The notes beneath the pieces are model-generated. The model was not told the origin of the DNA and did not search any database. It saw only the letters and a list, made by a program, of their open reading frames with translations. The position numbers and the translations under genes were made by a program. This document shows, in pieces, positions 1 through 11,966 of a stretch of 64,000 nucleotides of DNA (position 1 is the first letter of the stretch; each line of letters begins with the position of its first letter). Source of the DNA: Stentor roeselii (taxonomy: Eukaryota; Ciliophora; Heterotrichea; Heterotrichida; Stentoridae); NCBI GenBank assembly GCA_006503475.1, contig RSEH01000018.1, forward strand, positions 1 to 64,000, written 5' to 3'.

Positions 1-695
1 AAAGATCCAGAAACTGCAATTGCTCCGTCCTTAGAAATTACTATGCAGTAAACATTCGATTTATGGTGGAGAAGGCAAGCTACTTGACTTTTCGTCTGAA
101 TGTCCCAGACCCTCACAGAAGTGTCCTGCGAGCCAGTGACAAGAGTCCGTCCATCACTGGAAATCGCAAGACATCAGAATCCTCCGTTGTGACTTTGAAG
201 GAATTTGTTGTATCTGGATCGCTTCTCCTCTACAGGATCATTGATGAAAGAATAGAGCTGTTGAGAATATTCTTGCAAAGCAGTTTGGTTTAAATGATTC
301 AAGTTAAGTTGATTAACGACAATATCTGTGGCAAGTATTGATGTAATTTGCTCAATCTGCGATTTTTGATAAGCTGAAATAGTGATAAGGTCGAGGTAAT
401 ACTTGGTAAGAGTGTTGATTTGTTTGATAACTGAGTTGCTGCAGGTTTTAATAGTTTTGATTGTCTCCTCAGTTTGAAGATGAACTTGTTTCTTTAAAGA
501 TTTTAGAGATTGGATCCAATAATGAAGTTTGTCATTGAGCATTGATTTTTGGATTGAGTCAAGTTCTTCGAACAACGGTTCATGCTGATGCTTTGCTTTC
601 TTTGCTAAGTGTTCACCAAGGTGGGCTTTACACAGATAAGCATTGGAGCAGTGACAGATGAAGAAAGCTTGAGTTGAGCAGACTTGACATTTCAT
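1..695 (-). pseudogene. B-box-like zinc / coiled-coil / WD40 protein, partial, interrupted
   Basis: This minus-strand gene runs off the left edge. The first 40 or so residues hold a Cys/His cluster (CQVC, CHC, CKAH, later HQH) resembling a B-box-type zinc site. About 120 residues rich in K, Q, L and I follow, probably coiled coil. After codon 173 the same frame reads clear WD40 repeats (DGRTLVTGSQD, SVRVWD, VSGS) to the edge. A TGA at 174-176 separates the halves, where a repeat would read HNGGF-stop-CLAISSDG. No 15- or 16-nt GT-AG segment removes it. The ATG at 695 directly follows TATAAA. Either the gene is broken by one nonsense change, or the stop is a sequence error. The related gene at 3123-4950 is also broken. 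Function is unknown; such proteins are usually scaffolds. Confidence 0.55.
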
Positions 696-721
696 TTTAT
701 AATAGTCAAAGTTCTACAATT

Positions 722-1165
722 CTAAGATTTAAAATGGAAGAAAAATATGAATAAGAAGTGTTTTTGGGGTTGAACTAACTTAGCGTAACCTTCAAGTCGT
801 TGATAACTGAGAGAGATGCCCATGCACATGTGGTTAAAGAACTCGTGTAAGAAGAGGTTTCGAAGAATCACCTGCAAGTCAACAAAACAGCTGTAAATTT
901 GAATTTTACCTCTTTGCTGACTTCCTTTTTGCTGGGCTTTGAGTCGTGTTTCGTCTAGGGTGACTGACTCGAGACTTCTGAGGGTTGTTTGAGATGCTTG
1001 CCTTTGAAACCTCACGCTTGAGAACTTTTTGGATTCTTTTTGATGGATTATCTTTTTCAATGAGAAAAACAGCTGGGGTCTGCGACTACTTCGTGGGCTC
1101 TCAATGACTTTCAATGTATTGGCAGGTATGACTGGATGTGGCAGAGAATTACTTCCCAGTTTCAC
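722..1165 (-). CDS. Hypothetical small protein, start unclear
   Basis: An open frame of 147 codons lies 26 bp upstream of the zinc/WD40 gene on the same strand. It has no in-frame ATG at its 5' end and begins at GTG, so the true start is unknown. An upstream exon or decay is possible. The first 80 residues are basic and rich in S, R, K and Q; the last 60 are hydrophobic and aromatic. I do not recognise the family and see no good 15-nt intron that supplies a start. It could be a remnant rather than a working gene. Confidence 0.25.
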   Translation of the reverse strand: MKLGSNSLPHPVIPANTLKVIESPRSSRRPQLFFSLKKIIHQKESKKFSSVRFQRQASQTTLRSLESVTLDETRLKAQQKGSQQRGKIQIYSCFVDLQVILRNLFLHEFFNHMCMGISLSYQRLEGYAKLVQPQKHFLFIFFFHFKS

Positions 1166-3122
1166 TTCCAGATGTCTCGGCTCCTGCCTGAGAGGTTCCT
1201 TATAGTTTATTGCGTTTTAAAAGTCGACTGATCAGATGACTTGCCACTTGTCCATATCGCAGCTGTTAGTAAGACTCCGATGAGTTCGTTTATTGAAGTC
1301 ATTAAGTCTGAGATTTTGCTTTCAAAGCTTCAGAAAATTATGGAATTACTTTCTAGTTAATAAATAACTTCTCATGAATTTTCAATAAGTGCAGCATCTT
1401 TGTCTCAAAGAACAGTAAATTCATTAACTATAAGCATTAAGGTATATGATTTGAATTAATAAATTTTCAAAAAATTTCCTAAGTAATTTCATTATGTAAA
1501 CTTAATTCAAGTAATTAGCTTGTATTAGAGAAATCAATAATTGAATTTCAAATGAATCCTACATCAATTCATCTTAATTATCTAAATCATAGAATAAAAA
1601 AATCAGTTAACAACTAAAAATATTGTTAGACCTCAAATCAATCTTTCTTTATACAGTAATAAAAATTATCAATTCCTATCACTGACTTGATTATGATGTA
1701 CTATGATAATTTTATCCTTAAATTTATGTCTAAAATTTAACATAAAAATTCTTTAGAAAAAGGTTCCAAACATTTAAGCAACTTTATAATATGATTAGAG
1801 ATTCATGCAAATATTCTAGATTTAGATAACATCTTCTAATAGTTAACAACTCTTATAGTATAAGAATATCTTAATTAAAGTAGTTTTTTTTACTATTTTA
1901 TCCTTTGAGTTAAGCCGAGTAAGAAATGAGCCAGCATAATTGATTTAACTATTTTAGAAGGTCTTAAATACTTGACTCTCTTTCAGAAACTCTTTAGAGA
2001 TATTCATTGAAAAAATATTTAGAACAATCATATAAATTCTTTTATTCATCCAGCTTCTTGAGAATTTAATCAAAGACCTTAGATTAATTATATCTTTTAT
2101 TATATGTAATATCCCTAATTATAGGGAAATATAAGTGTATTTTTTAGAGCGAATGAGACTTTCTGAAGTTTTATAGGATCGAAAATTGTAAATGCTACTC
2201 AAATAGAAACTCCTCATATTACTTCTAACCCAGAGTGCAAGGATTTTAATATTTTGATGTTTTAAGTTTAGATTTGGCTTTATTGTTAAAACGATAGGTT
2301 CAGATCATTATAAAACAAATAGTTTTCATCTAATGAAACACTGGAATTAAGGCTAACTTAAAAATCATAGTTTAGATCGATTGACTCAGAAATTTTTGTC
2401 ACAGAGTAATGTTGAGCATGCCAGTAGTCGCACTCTTCATTTTTGAGACTTGATTCTATTTGTAACACTAGATCGCTGATCAAGCTTAAAGAAATAATCT
2501 AATTATACTCCTAGTCGAGAATATCTGTATTCGATACCTGCTGATCCCCAATTTTTTGTGAGATAAATAAAAAATATTTATAAGAGATAGTTGATATGAA
2601 TAGATTATTCTAGTAGGTAAGAGTTACCCGCTTCATAAATAACTTTAATTTGTTATTCAAAATTCTAAGATATAATAAATGAACTTAAATAGCAGTGAAT
2701 ATTAAGTCAATAATATCCAAATTTCTTAAAAAAACACAAATTATAATGAAAGGTTTAAGCCAAGCTTGACAGATTTATCACAGTCCTTGAAAAAACTATA
2801 ACTTTATATCAAAAATTTTAATTTAATATAAAATATAATTTTATACAAGTATTTTTTTTGAATTTTGATATTCTTATAAAAATATATGCTTTTCGATGGT
2901 CTTTTATTTTGTATGATTCTAATAATTGTATTTAAATTTAAAACCCTGCAACGAGATAGTCTTTTGATGTATGAATATTTGTAATTGATAAACAAAATTT
3001 TTCGGAATTAGGTTTATCGACTCTAACAAAAACTACATTACTCAATCAATTCTATAGAAAGAATCAATTTTTTAGCCTTTTTATGCATTTAAAAACAAAT
3101 TTTAATCAACGTTATAATAAAT
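1166..3122. other. AT-rich gene-poor stretch
   Basis: Nearly 2 kb with no supportable gene. A short minus-strand frame at 1207-1302 (starts MTSINELIGVLL, 31 codons) looks coding-like and is preceded by another coding-like piece near 1350-1420. These may be remnants of a gene upstream of 722-1165. The open frame at 2804-2995 is low-complexity K/I/Y/N, as expected by chance in AT-rich DNA. Confidence 0.5.
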
Positions 3123-4950
3123 ATGCAAAATCTGACGTCAGATAAAAAGAAATTCAAGTGCTCTTGCCAAAAAGACTTTATTTTACCTCAACAGCTCGCA
3201 ACCCACTTAAAACAACCTACACTCATCTTATAAAAATACTTAAAACAAAACAAAAAAAACAAAAAAAATCAAAAAAAAGCTCTTCAAAGGTACAAATTTA
3301 TAAAATCCTCTAATTTCGACCCAGATTTCCAATTACTTATCAAAAACTTGATTCAATGTTCTTTTAAAACTTTTCAAATATACCCAAACAAACTTATTTT
3401 CAACTATCTCTCATCAAAGAAATAACAACTTTCAAATATCAAAAACAACAAATCAAAAGACAATACAATCATTGTTTTAACACTAAAATCGCATGTCAAT
3501 TAACTTTTCATCTATCAGAGCATATTTTAATGACTGGAGGACATGATGGAAAAGTGCGACTGTTCAATTCTCAAAACATTGAGCAGATTGCGTGTTTAAA
3601 CTATCATCAAGCTCATGTTTATGCTCTTGATGTTTCTGGAATTTATGGACTTTCAGGCTCGTTTGATCGATCAATATGTTTGTGGAATATAAAAAAACAC
3701 AAACTCAAAACTGTCTTCAAGGGACATCAACATTCTATTAATTCATTGGAATTCGTACACAGTTCAAGACTTTTTGTGAGTGGGTCGAGTGATAAAACTG
3801 TTCGAATTTGGAATTATTTCAAAAATCACTTGTTTTTCTCATTCATTTCAATTCTTCAGTCATGTTTGTATCAATTAGTAATCAAGAATTTATTTTTGTT
3901 TGTGAAGATAAAAAAATACAAAAGTCGAGCAGTTCAAAGTCTCTATTCCGAACAAATCTTAGAGGAAGAGTCGCTTGCAGTAAACTAGCTGAAGGAATTA
4001 AGGTTCTGGTGACTGGGCATGTAGATGGATGCATTCAATTTATAAATTTAAAATCTCTTTGTTTATTTGATCGTTTAAGGGCTCATATTTCTAGAGTAAA
4101 TTCAATCAGCTTTTGTAAATACTCAAAAACTTTTGCGAGTTTTTCTGACGATAAGTCTTTAAAAGTATGGAGTTCAAAAACTTTTAAACTTTTGAAAGTC
4201 TTCAAAGCCTTTGATTATCCATTATTTTGTGTTGAAATGTTAAAAAATGAGATTTACTTGGGAAGTTTGAAAATAGAAAAGTTGAGTTTTGAGACGCGTA
4301 GAACAATCAACAAAACAAGTTTATCCAGCTATTTCTGTTTTTGTGTTTCAATAGAACAGAATTTGATTGTTTATGGTTTTGAATCAGTTCGTTTAGTAAG
4401 TTTGAAATCGTTAAAATATGTAAACTCGAAGTCATTTAATTGCAAAGTTGTAAGTTTGCGGTTTGTTAAGTCGATGATTGTATGTGGATTAGAAAGAGGT
4501 GATATATTGTATTTAGATTGTCCTTCCCTGAGGGTAAAAAGAAGGTATTTATTTGAAAGAGTGCCAATGTATTTTATTGAACCATCAAATGATTTGAATG
4601 TTCTTGTTTATTCGGCTCAGTATAAAGCAAGTTTTGTTGATTTGAAATCAATGAAAAGTTTTTTTAGTCATAATAAAAGAATTTTGAGTGGAATGTTTGC
4701 ATTCTCGAGTTTTGTGTTCATTGATGGTGATTATAGTTTGTTTATCGTAAAAAACTTTGAAAAATGCAGGAAAATAGGTTTAACTAAGTTTGGATATAAA
4801 TTATATTTGTTTAAATCGAAGAAATATGTTATGATTAAAGAAATAAGTTCGAAAAAATTGTTGATAAATTTAGAAGAACCTGAAGAGTATGAAAGATTAA
4901 ATAATTTGAAAGAAGTAGTGAAGAATGTAAAGAAAGAGATTTATATATGA
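3123..4950 (+). pseudogene. WD40 beta-propeller protein with Cys-containing N-terminus, broken
   Basis: A TATAA-like sequence precedes ATG 3123. The first frame reads a Cys-containing N-terminus (KFKCSCQKDF) and a K/Q-rich helical stretch, but contains a TAA near 3231. The frame then changes near 3415 and enters WD40 repeats (TGGHDGKVRLFN, SGSFDRSICLWN, SGSSDKTVRIWN). It changes again near 3815 beside an A5 run, where one base is missing, and continues as degenerate propeller repeats to TGA at 4950. The order, Cys cluster then helix then WD40, matches the interrupted gene at 1-695, so these are probably paralogues. With at least three breaks I call it a pseudogene, although the long C-terminal frame (about 3825-4950) still looks protein-like. 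Confidence 0.6.
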
Positions 4951-5626
4951 AAAGGAGTACTTTGATTTTATCATCTCTTAATTCTACATCAGAAGTTATG
5001 ATTTAATCTAGTTTCATCATCTTCATCATAGACTTTATATCTATTTTCATATTTTAAAAAATGCTGAAGTTCATTCGATTTTTTTTAGTTAGTCATTTAT
5101 GTTTACCAATAAATATTATGTTAGTTCATAAAATCAATCATTTAATTCTCAAGATTTTAATATCTTAAAACTTCTAATTGTAGTAATTCATTCATAACCT
5201 CTTGATTTTTCCAAAAAGTACAAGAACCCAGCAAAAATTTCATGATTCTTAAAATTCCAAATTTGATATGAACAAGTTCTATTTTTCTATGTTTCTTAGT
5301 TTTGGCCTACAAAGCGATGCAGAACTAAAGTTTTTCTTGTTGATAACTTGATTAATCTTTAATTTATTGTTTTTTATATAAACTCTTGCGAAGACTAGTA
5401 AATAAATATTGATTGGAGAATAGATCAATTATATTCTGAGTAGAGTGAATATAAATCTTGTGTAATCTAAACAAACTAACGGAAATTTTATGTTCATAAG
5501 CTATATTTAATATATCTCTTTTATTCATTTTTAATAATCTATTTTTATAATTAGATTGTTAAGATTGTTTAAGTATCTCAAATGTCAATCAATTGATTAA
5601 CTTAACTATTTAATCTATTCCTAAAA
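4951..5626. other. AT-rich spacer without recognised gene
   Basis: It contains numerous stops in all frames and A/T homopolymers. Nothing resembling a conserved protein or RNA gene is visible. Confidence 0.5.
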
Positions 5627-6523
5627 CTAATTCCTTTTGATTTTCCAAAGGCTGAAAAGATGAGTATTAATATCAATTTCAGTAAAGAAACCTAATATCC
5701 CAATAATTGTTATAATTGAAAAGTAAAGAGCAAAAGAATTTAATAAATGATTTGTAAATCCAGTTTTATCATAAAATACATTCATTATGAAACCTAATAC
5801 AAGAGAGTATAAATAAATTGTGATATTGTTTATGAGAAAAAGATATTTTCTATTATATAAAAATAAAACACTAGCAGAAACTTCAGGATATGTTGTAAAG
5901 AATACTATTGATATGAAAGATAAAAATAATTCATTATATTCTTGTGAAGTTTGAAGACGAATAGAAAAATTCACAATCATTTTTCTAAGGTGTTCAATGA
6001 AACACCAATTGATAATATATTCCATAAAGTTAAGGCATTTTATTGGGATAATTACAATAATTATCACAATAAAGATGAAAATAAAATACTCAGCATCACC
6101 AAGGGGAATAAAATATTCTAAAATATTCCCAAATATTCGATAAAACAAAATGAAGAAACTATCATGATAGATCTCATATCCAAATGAAAAGCGATAATAC
6201 ATTAATGAAAGAAGTAAAGGTTCTTGAACAATAAATAACATTGCATTTGAACTTAACTCTATTGGAATAGATCTTATCATCTGTATTTGGAGGAAAATTG
6301 AAATTTTCGCTACTCCTTCAAGATGTTTGCTGAAATATATAAAACTGGCTAAAATTATCAACCAAAGAAGTACCGCTTGTGTCACTAAAATGTGATAAGG
6401 TAGCATTTCTAAATAATTAACCAAAAAGAATTCTGATAATAATCCTAAAGCACTAAGAATTTCATCTTTCAAAGGTATGATATAGGCAATCCCAGGGTAA
6501 GCTACCCAAATAAATCTATTCAT
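5627..6523 (-). CDS. Multi-pass membrane protein, unknown family
   Basis: A 298-aa open frame that is almost entirely hydrophobic, with about seven or eight membrane segments. Examples lie around residues 45-65, 95-112 and 125-145, then a run of I/V/F near 150-165, and three more in the last 110 residues. TATAAAT lies just upstream of the ATG. There is no signal peptide or extracellular domain. The composition and spacing resemble the membrane domain that ends many ciliate cysteine-rich surface proteins. Such a gene is present as a fossil about 600 bp away on the opposite strand, so this may be a truncated relative. That link is inference; no motif identifies a function. Confidence 0.45.
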   Translation of the reverse strand: MNRFIWVAYPGIAYIIPLKDEILSALGLLSEFFLVNYLEMLPYHILVTQAVLLWLIILASFIYFSKHLEGVAKISIFLQIQMIRSIPIELSSNAMLFIVQEPLLLSLMYYRFSFGYEIYHDSFFILFYRIFGNILEYFIPLGDAEYFIFIFIVIIIVIIPIKCLNFMEYIINWCFIEHLRKMIVNFSIRLQTSQEYNELFLSFISIVFFTTYPEVSASVLFLYNRKYLFLINNITIYLYSLVLGFIMNVFYDKTGFTNHLLNSFALYFSIITIIGILGFFTEIDINTHLFSLWKIKRN

Positions 6524-7130
6524 CTTTATTTATAACTAAATAAATATTTCAGCTTCAACTCGTATATATTGTTATATTTATTAGTACCTTCACGATTATT
6601 CAAAGTTAAATCATTAAGATATCTTGACTAACTCTCACAATTTTCCAAGCGAAGTTACTTAAATCGAAGTTCAGGCTGATACAAAATTTATCAAATACCT
6701 AAAGTATCAAGCTTCAGAAATTCAATAATTTGAACTCAAGGCTACTTCTACGAGTTTTCACAACCAAAAGTATTGACTTCTTGAAATGAGATATTTAATA
6801 TCTAGCATGAGGAACAGAATTTTAGTGCTTATCGTGTAGCATTGGAAGTATCTTTTTGCAAAATTCGTCTAGATATGGTCTAGGATGCCTAGAATGAAAA
6901 TTGATCTACAAAGTCACAATAAATTCGATGTATCAAATGATTATTGACTTAAAACTATACTTAAACATTGTAAAAAGCATTGAGATTTTCTTTATAATAA
7001 ATTATACTTAGTATATTTAGCCCTTTATTTGCAAATGAATCACTTCTCTGAGTTGCTACTCAGGTTCTTAGTCTTCATTCTGTATTCTTGCAGCTTACTC
7101 AGCTCTTATCCCTAATAAAATTCAATTTTT
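6524..7130. other. AT-rich spacer
   Basis: No gene seen. The adjoining stretch 7621-8046 on the far side of the cysteine-rich remnant is likewise without a supportable gene. Confidence 0.4.
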
Positions 7131-7620
7131 TTCAAGATGTGATACATGCGAAGCTGAAACTGTACTGAATTAAATGAAACTTTCTACGAACCATGTGACT
7201 CTTGTATATATATCAAAAATGATATACTATTTGTTTAAGAGAGTGCTTTTAAACTATATTTACTATTCATCCTTCACTTCAAGGTCGAAATGTTTGTGAG
7301 TGTCTTGAATCTTCCTCAGAATCTGAATCTGAACCCTGTAAATCTGGGTATAACTTGAATATTTCAGTTGTTTGCTATGTCTAGATAATTTTTTGACTTG
7401 CTAATGCATAACTTGTTCTCATTGTGGCATAGGGTATAGACTCAATGGTAGTGCTTGCTATTTCACGGGTGATTTTATTAAATCATATTTTTACGGCTAA
7501 TTGTAGTCTTTATGTATAATAACATGCAAGAATGTGCTGCTGGATACTTTCTGAGTAACATAAATGCTTTCATCTAAAAAATTGCAAAACTTGCCCTGGC
7601 TTTTTTTCAGATAGATTAAG
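7131..7620 (+). pseudogene. Fragments of a furin-like cysteine-rich repeat protein
   Basis: Short plus-strand fragments in changing frames each show the C..C...G...C spacing of furin/growth-factor-receptor-type cysteine-rich repeats. Examples are SRCDTCEAE, EPCDSC, NVCECLES followed by EPCKSGYNLN, CITCSHCGIGYRLNGSACYF, QECAAGYFLS and NCKTCPGFFS. Stops and frame changes separate them and no start is recognisable. Proteins of this type in ciliates are usually large surface proteins with a C-terminal membrane domain; nothing clear follows here. It reads as a decayed host gene. Confidence 0.5.
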
Positions 7621-8046
7621 TTGATTAGTTAATAGTGAGATGATTTTTATAATTTATCAAATCAAATTTCAGTCTTTATGCCCAGTCCAATAGAAATATT
7701 TTGGATTTCTTGGGTATTATATATTATTCAATAAAGTATAAATATTATCTTTCTCATACTAAAATTAGTTTATATACTTCACTTATTAAGATTAAATCTC
7801 GTATAGAATAAATAGGTTTCTAATATTTAACTACAATCAAGCATAATCATGAAAAATGTAATCATTTTTATGGACCCTTAAGAAGGTATTATTGGGTAAA
7901 TATTAAGAGAAATTCTTTAAAAGAAGATGATATTCAATATTATTCAAAATCATTTAAAATCTTTAATTATTTATACACAATTTTGGTGATATGATAAAAA
8001 CTCTTTTAATATGGAAATTATTAGGTATTAAACCAATATAAACTAA

Positions 8047-9682
8047 TTATTTAAAGAGTATGAAATCAAAAACATTTTCACATATACTCGTAATAACAAT
8101 ATCATGATTTTGAATCTCTAATTTTTCTAATTTTTGCTGAGACTCTAAATCACATGAACTAAAAATCATTTTCTTGCAGTTGAATCCCCGACTATAAACC
8201 TCTTTTAAAAACTTAGCCCTGCCATTTCACCATTTCTTCATCTGGTCTGCTCATATCAGAAATAATTCTGAAACTTTCAGGCTTTATTTTTTTTTCTTGT
8301 CCCCAGATAGATTCTAAATAAGCCAAGGCTGTTTCTGTTGAGCTTTTTAAAATGAATTTGATTGAAGGATTATAAGTTAAAGATTTTTCTATGATGTATT
8401 TGTTTTCATATGATTTTTCATGAATATGGTCGTCTACCCAGAGAATGTTTTGCTGTCCATTCCCTAATTCAATCTGTTTCAGCGAAATCTTGATTTGATT
8501 CCCAATCTTTTCTATTTTTTTTACTAAAAAATGACTTAAAGGAAGGAAAAGTACCTTGGATTTATTTCTATTGTTCTTCGTATATTTGAAATTTCTTCCA
8601 AATTGAGAATAAATGCTAAAAACTGTATTTCTTTTTGTAGCTGGGTTTATCTTTTCTTCAGTACCACTGGTAAATTGAAGCCAACATATAATTCTACCAG
8701 GTTTATATATTTTTAAGTCTTCTTCTGTCATATTGACACATCTTGTGCAGGGTCCCCAAAAAAGAGGAAGCATTGAAAGTGCAAAGTAAAGATAGCTATT
8801 AATCAAATATAATTCATTTTTGTTAACACCTACTTCCAAGAAGCTTGAGTATAATATATAGTTCAAAATCCGATTGACTTCTCTTGATTTTTTAGTAAAA
8901 TAAAATTTTAGTGCCAAATCAGTAATTTTGATCAAATCCTCATCTTCAAGAAGTTTCATATTTCCCGAAGTATCCAATTCATAATTAACAGAATCAAATC
9001 CCAACCTTTTATCATTGATGATATTTTTAAACTCTTCAAAGCTAACACAAGATCTCTCCATCAAAAAATTCTTATCATTGAAAAATACTTTAAATCCTTC
9101 AGGAATGACCCACCTAACAGTTCGAAGAACTTCTTCATTTTCAAAGTCTGCGAAAGAATTCAAAGATTCACCATTTTCTACTTCTCCACAAACAAAGAAG
9201 TATCTTTCGCTATGTCCAAATGAGACAATATCTTGAGGATTACTTGAGTTTAAACTTGATTGTTCTCTACTTTTTTTCATCAAAGAATTTTTAAAAGAAT
9301 CAGAAAAAAAATCTGATGAGTTTAAAGAATTTGATGAAATTTCACTTTCATCAATTTTTTCAGATTTATATTCTTCGATCATTTTAGGTTTTTGACTTTC
9401 TAAAGATTTTTCATTGTTTAGGATTGTTATTGTTGTTTTGGTTGTTTGAATTGTTTCGATTTTTATGTTCAAGTTGGATTTTGAGTTGATTGTTATGTTA
9501 TGGCCTGTGCTATTTACGGTCTCTGATGATAGGTTTAAGGATTTTGAAAGAGTGTTTGCCAGATTTATAATTTCAGCGGCTCTGTTGATATCTGAAGTTA
9601 AGTTTTTGAGATTCTGTAATCCTGACTCACTCGGACTTTCTTTTTCAGAGCTATTGCTATTAATAAAGTCTATATTTTGCAT
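8047..9682 (-). pseudogene. ADP-ribosyltransferase-receiver fusion, copy 1 (decayed)
   Basis: First member, in map order, of a three-gene tandem array. The frame starts at ATG 9682 behind TATATA and stays open for 489 codons, ending inside the receiver domain. Beyond it, coding-like remains matching the other copies continue to about 8047, so the 3' part has decayed. The N-terminal 110 residues are S/N/K-rich. The transferase-like region keeps the Arg segment (PCTRC), YKPGRIICW and a Ser segment (FTSG), but the Glu pair seen in copies 2 and 3 is absent (KSKVLFLP). The receiver keeps LWVDD and IISDM. Catalytic-site loss and 3' decay together suggest a dead or dying copy. Confidence 0.65.
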
Positions 9683-10098
9683 TATATATGGTAAAATTAT
9701 CTAGATAAACCCTTATTCAAAAATATGAAATCTTTAAAAATCATGAAGGATCTTCTCGGGATAAGGTTTGATAAATCAAATCTTTAATGATAAGAAGATC
9801 TAATGAAGGATTGCCGATGGCTCTATATCTGAGACGAAAAAATTACAAAATTAATTTAAATTTATCTTAATCTCTGTTTATAGTAAATTTGTTAAATTCA
9901 ACATCACTTTAACTAGTTAGAACATATTTGATATTCCCAATACTCGATGCTAATTATAATACATAGTCAATAATCATCACTAGACCTATAAAATTTTGTA
10001 CCTTATTTAAGTAATTCAATCTAATTTGATATATAATCCATTTAGATTTTCTCAAACATATAGAAATAAAAAACTCAAGCCACTTAAAACTCTTCTAC
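9683..10098. other. AT-rich spacer between copies 1 and 2 of the array
   Basis: About 400 bp with no open frame or recognised element. Confidence 0.5.
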
Positions 10099-11705
10099 CT
10101 ATTTAAACGTAATAAAATTAAACGCATCTTCAGATCTACTAGTAACGACAATATTTGAACTTTGAATATCAAATCTTTCTAATTTTCTTTTGGAGTCAAG
10201 AACATTTGAAGTAAAAATCATCATTTTGCAATTGAATCCTAACCTCAAACATTCTTTGAAAAACTTGGCTCCTGCATTTTCACCATCCACTTCATCTGGT
10301 CTATTCATATCAGAAATAATTCTAAAAGTATCAAACTTATTTTTTTTATCTTGGCCCCATATTGATTCCAAATAAGCCAAAGCTGTTTCAGTTGAATTTT
10401 TCAGAATAAATTTGACTGTTGTTGTGCATGTGAAAGATTTTTCGATAATGGATTTGTTTTCCCAGGTTTCTTCGTGTATATGATCATCAACCCAAAGAAC
10501 ATTTTGCTCTCCTATGCCTAATTCTATTTGCTTGAGAGAAATATGAGTTTTGTCTCCTTCCTTTTCAACCTTTTGAACTATAAACTGACTGAAAGGTAGA
10601 AAAAGTACCTCTGTTTCATAATTATAACATGAAAGCATTTGTATAATCCTACCTGTTTGAGATTTAATTTTGAACATTGTATTTCTACCTCTGAACGAAT
10701 TTTCTCCACTTATTGAACTACTGCTAAACTGAAACCAGCATATTATTCTTCCTGGCTTATAACATTCAAAATCGTCTTTTTCCAGATCTACATATCTTAT
10801 GCAATATCCCCAATAAACGGAAGCAATGAGAGAGCATAAAATAGAAAACTATTTATCAAATTTATCTTGCAAGCGATTTCTTCAGTCTGCTTTATTTCTT
10901 CATGGTTTTGCTTTGTTTCTTCGATTTTGATTAAATTTTCACTGATTTTTAAATTTTTATCCATGAAGTATGAGTATATTGAAATCGCAGTCATCCGGTT
11001 TATATATTCAGATTTACTATTAGTGTAGAATATAATCGCTAAAGCAAGAATTCTTTCTAACTCTTCATCAACGTTATTCTTAATTCCAATTCTATCAGGT
11101 AAATTTTTTGTTAAAATTTTCGGTAATATTTCAGGATCTATATCATTTAAAGTTCCTCTGAATTGATCAATACTGATATTGATTCTTTCCTTAACCAAAA
11201 GTAAATTTAAGTCACTGAATAAAACTTCATACTTTTTAGCAATGACCCATTTTCCTGTCCTCAGCACTGTTTCATTGTTATGGTCATATATTGATGTTAA
11301 GTTTTCAATGCCTTCTACCTCTCCACAAACAGAGTAATAACATTCATGGCTACTTCTATACTTAACATTTTTTTGAAAGTCAATTACTAATTCATCTCTG
11401 ATTTTTCTCAAAGAAACATAATCTGAGTTTTCTATGCAAACCTCTTCCTCGTCAAAATTTATAGGTTTGAAGCTATTTATGACTTTTTTAACAACTGCAT
11501 CCTGCTTGTTTGGAGTATTTTCGTTATGATTAACTACATCTGGAGTTTTATTGGAATTTGTAGGATTAGAATTCTGAGGATCTTCAAAGTTGACTTTGAT
11601 ACTATGCTTCGGGTTTAAATTTACTTTCTTATTAGGTTTCTTATCTTCGAAGTTTAAGTCAGGCATAGTTTCGTTGCCCCATTCCAGAGATGATTTAGAA
11701 TCCAT
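10099..11705 (-). pseudogene. ADP-ribosyltransferase-receiver fusion, copy 2 (interrupted)
   Basis: Colinear with the intact copy 3 along its length but split between two reading frames in the transferase region. It starts at ATG 11705 directly behind TATAA. The N-terminal third is K/N/P-rich; the conserved block ECYYSVCGEVEG and the GKWVIAKKY segment follow. Transferase motifs are all present: Arg (YCIRYV), Ser (FSSSS) and Glu-x-Glu (ETEVLFLP). The receiver keeps ILWVDD, IISDMNRPDE and MIFTS. Because every key residue is kept and only one interruption is seen, this may be a recent loss, a sequence error, or a gene rescued by an unusual event. cDNA would separate these. Confidence 0.6.
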
Positions 11706-11966
11706 TTATAGTTGTTTCTGACAGAATATTTGTTAACTCTTTCATTATGGAAGCTGGAAAGTTTTATGATTACTATTGTCGGTAGAATTGTTAGAGTAGT
11801 TGATAAATACTTGCAAGTCTGTTTATCTTTTATAAGTTTTTTACTCATGGGATTGAGGATTAAGATATAAAGATGATGAGAATCTTTTAATGATTCAAAA
11901 AATTTTGTCTTTTTGCTGATTGCTAATCAAGGGATATGGGTGGAAGGTGGCGGAGAGTAAAGAACT

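Noticed and set aside
174-176. TGA decoded as Trp, as in Blepharisma
   Set aside because: The PX/propeller gene ends at TGA 46074-46076, and reading through would run over 20 codons into the next gene. TTLL and other genes also end in TGA.
150-190. A 37-nt GT-AG intron removing the left-edge TGA
   Set aside because: It is far from the 15-nt size seen elsewhere, shifts the frame and deletes a conserved WD40 strand.
2804-2995. Minus-strand ORF rich in I, K and Y
   Set aside because: Low-complexity composition expected by chance in AT-rich DNA, with no start context or protein-like pattern.
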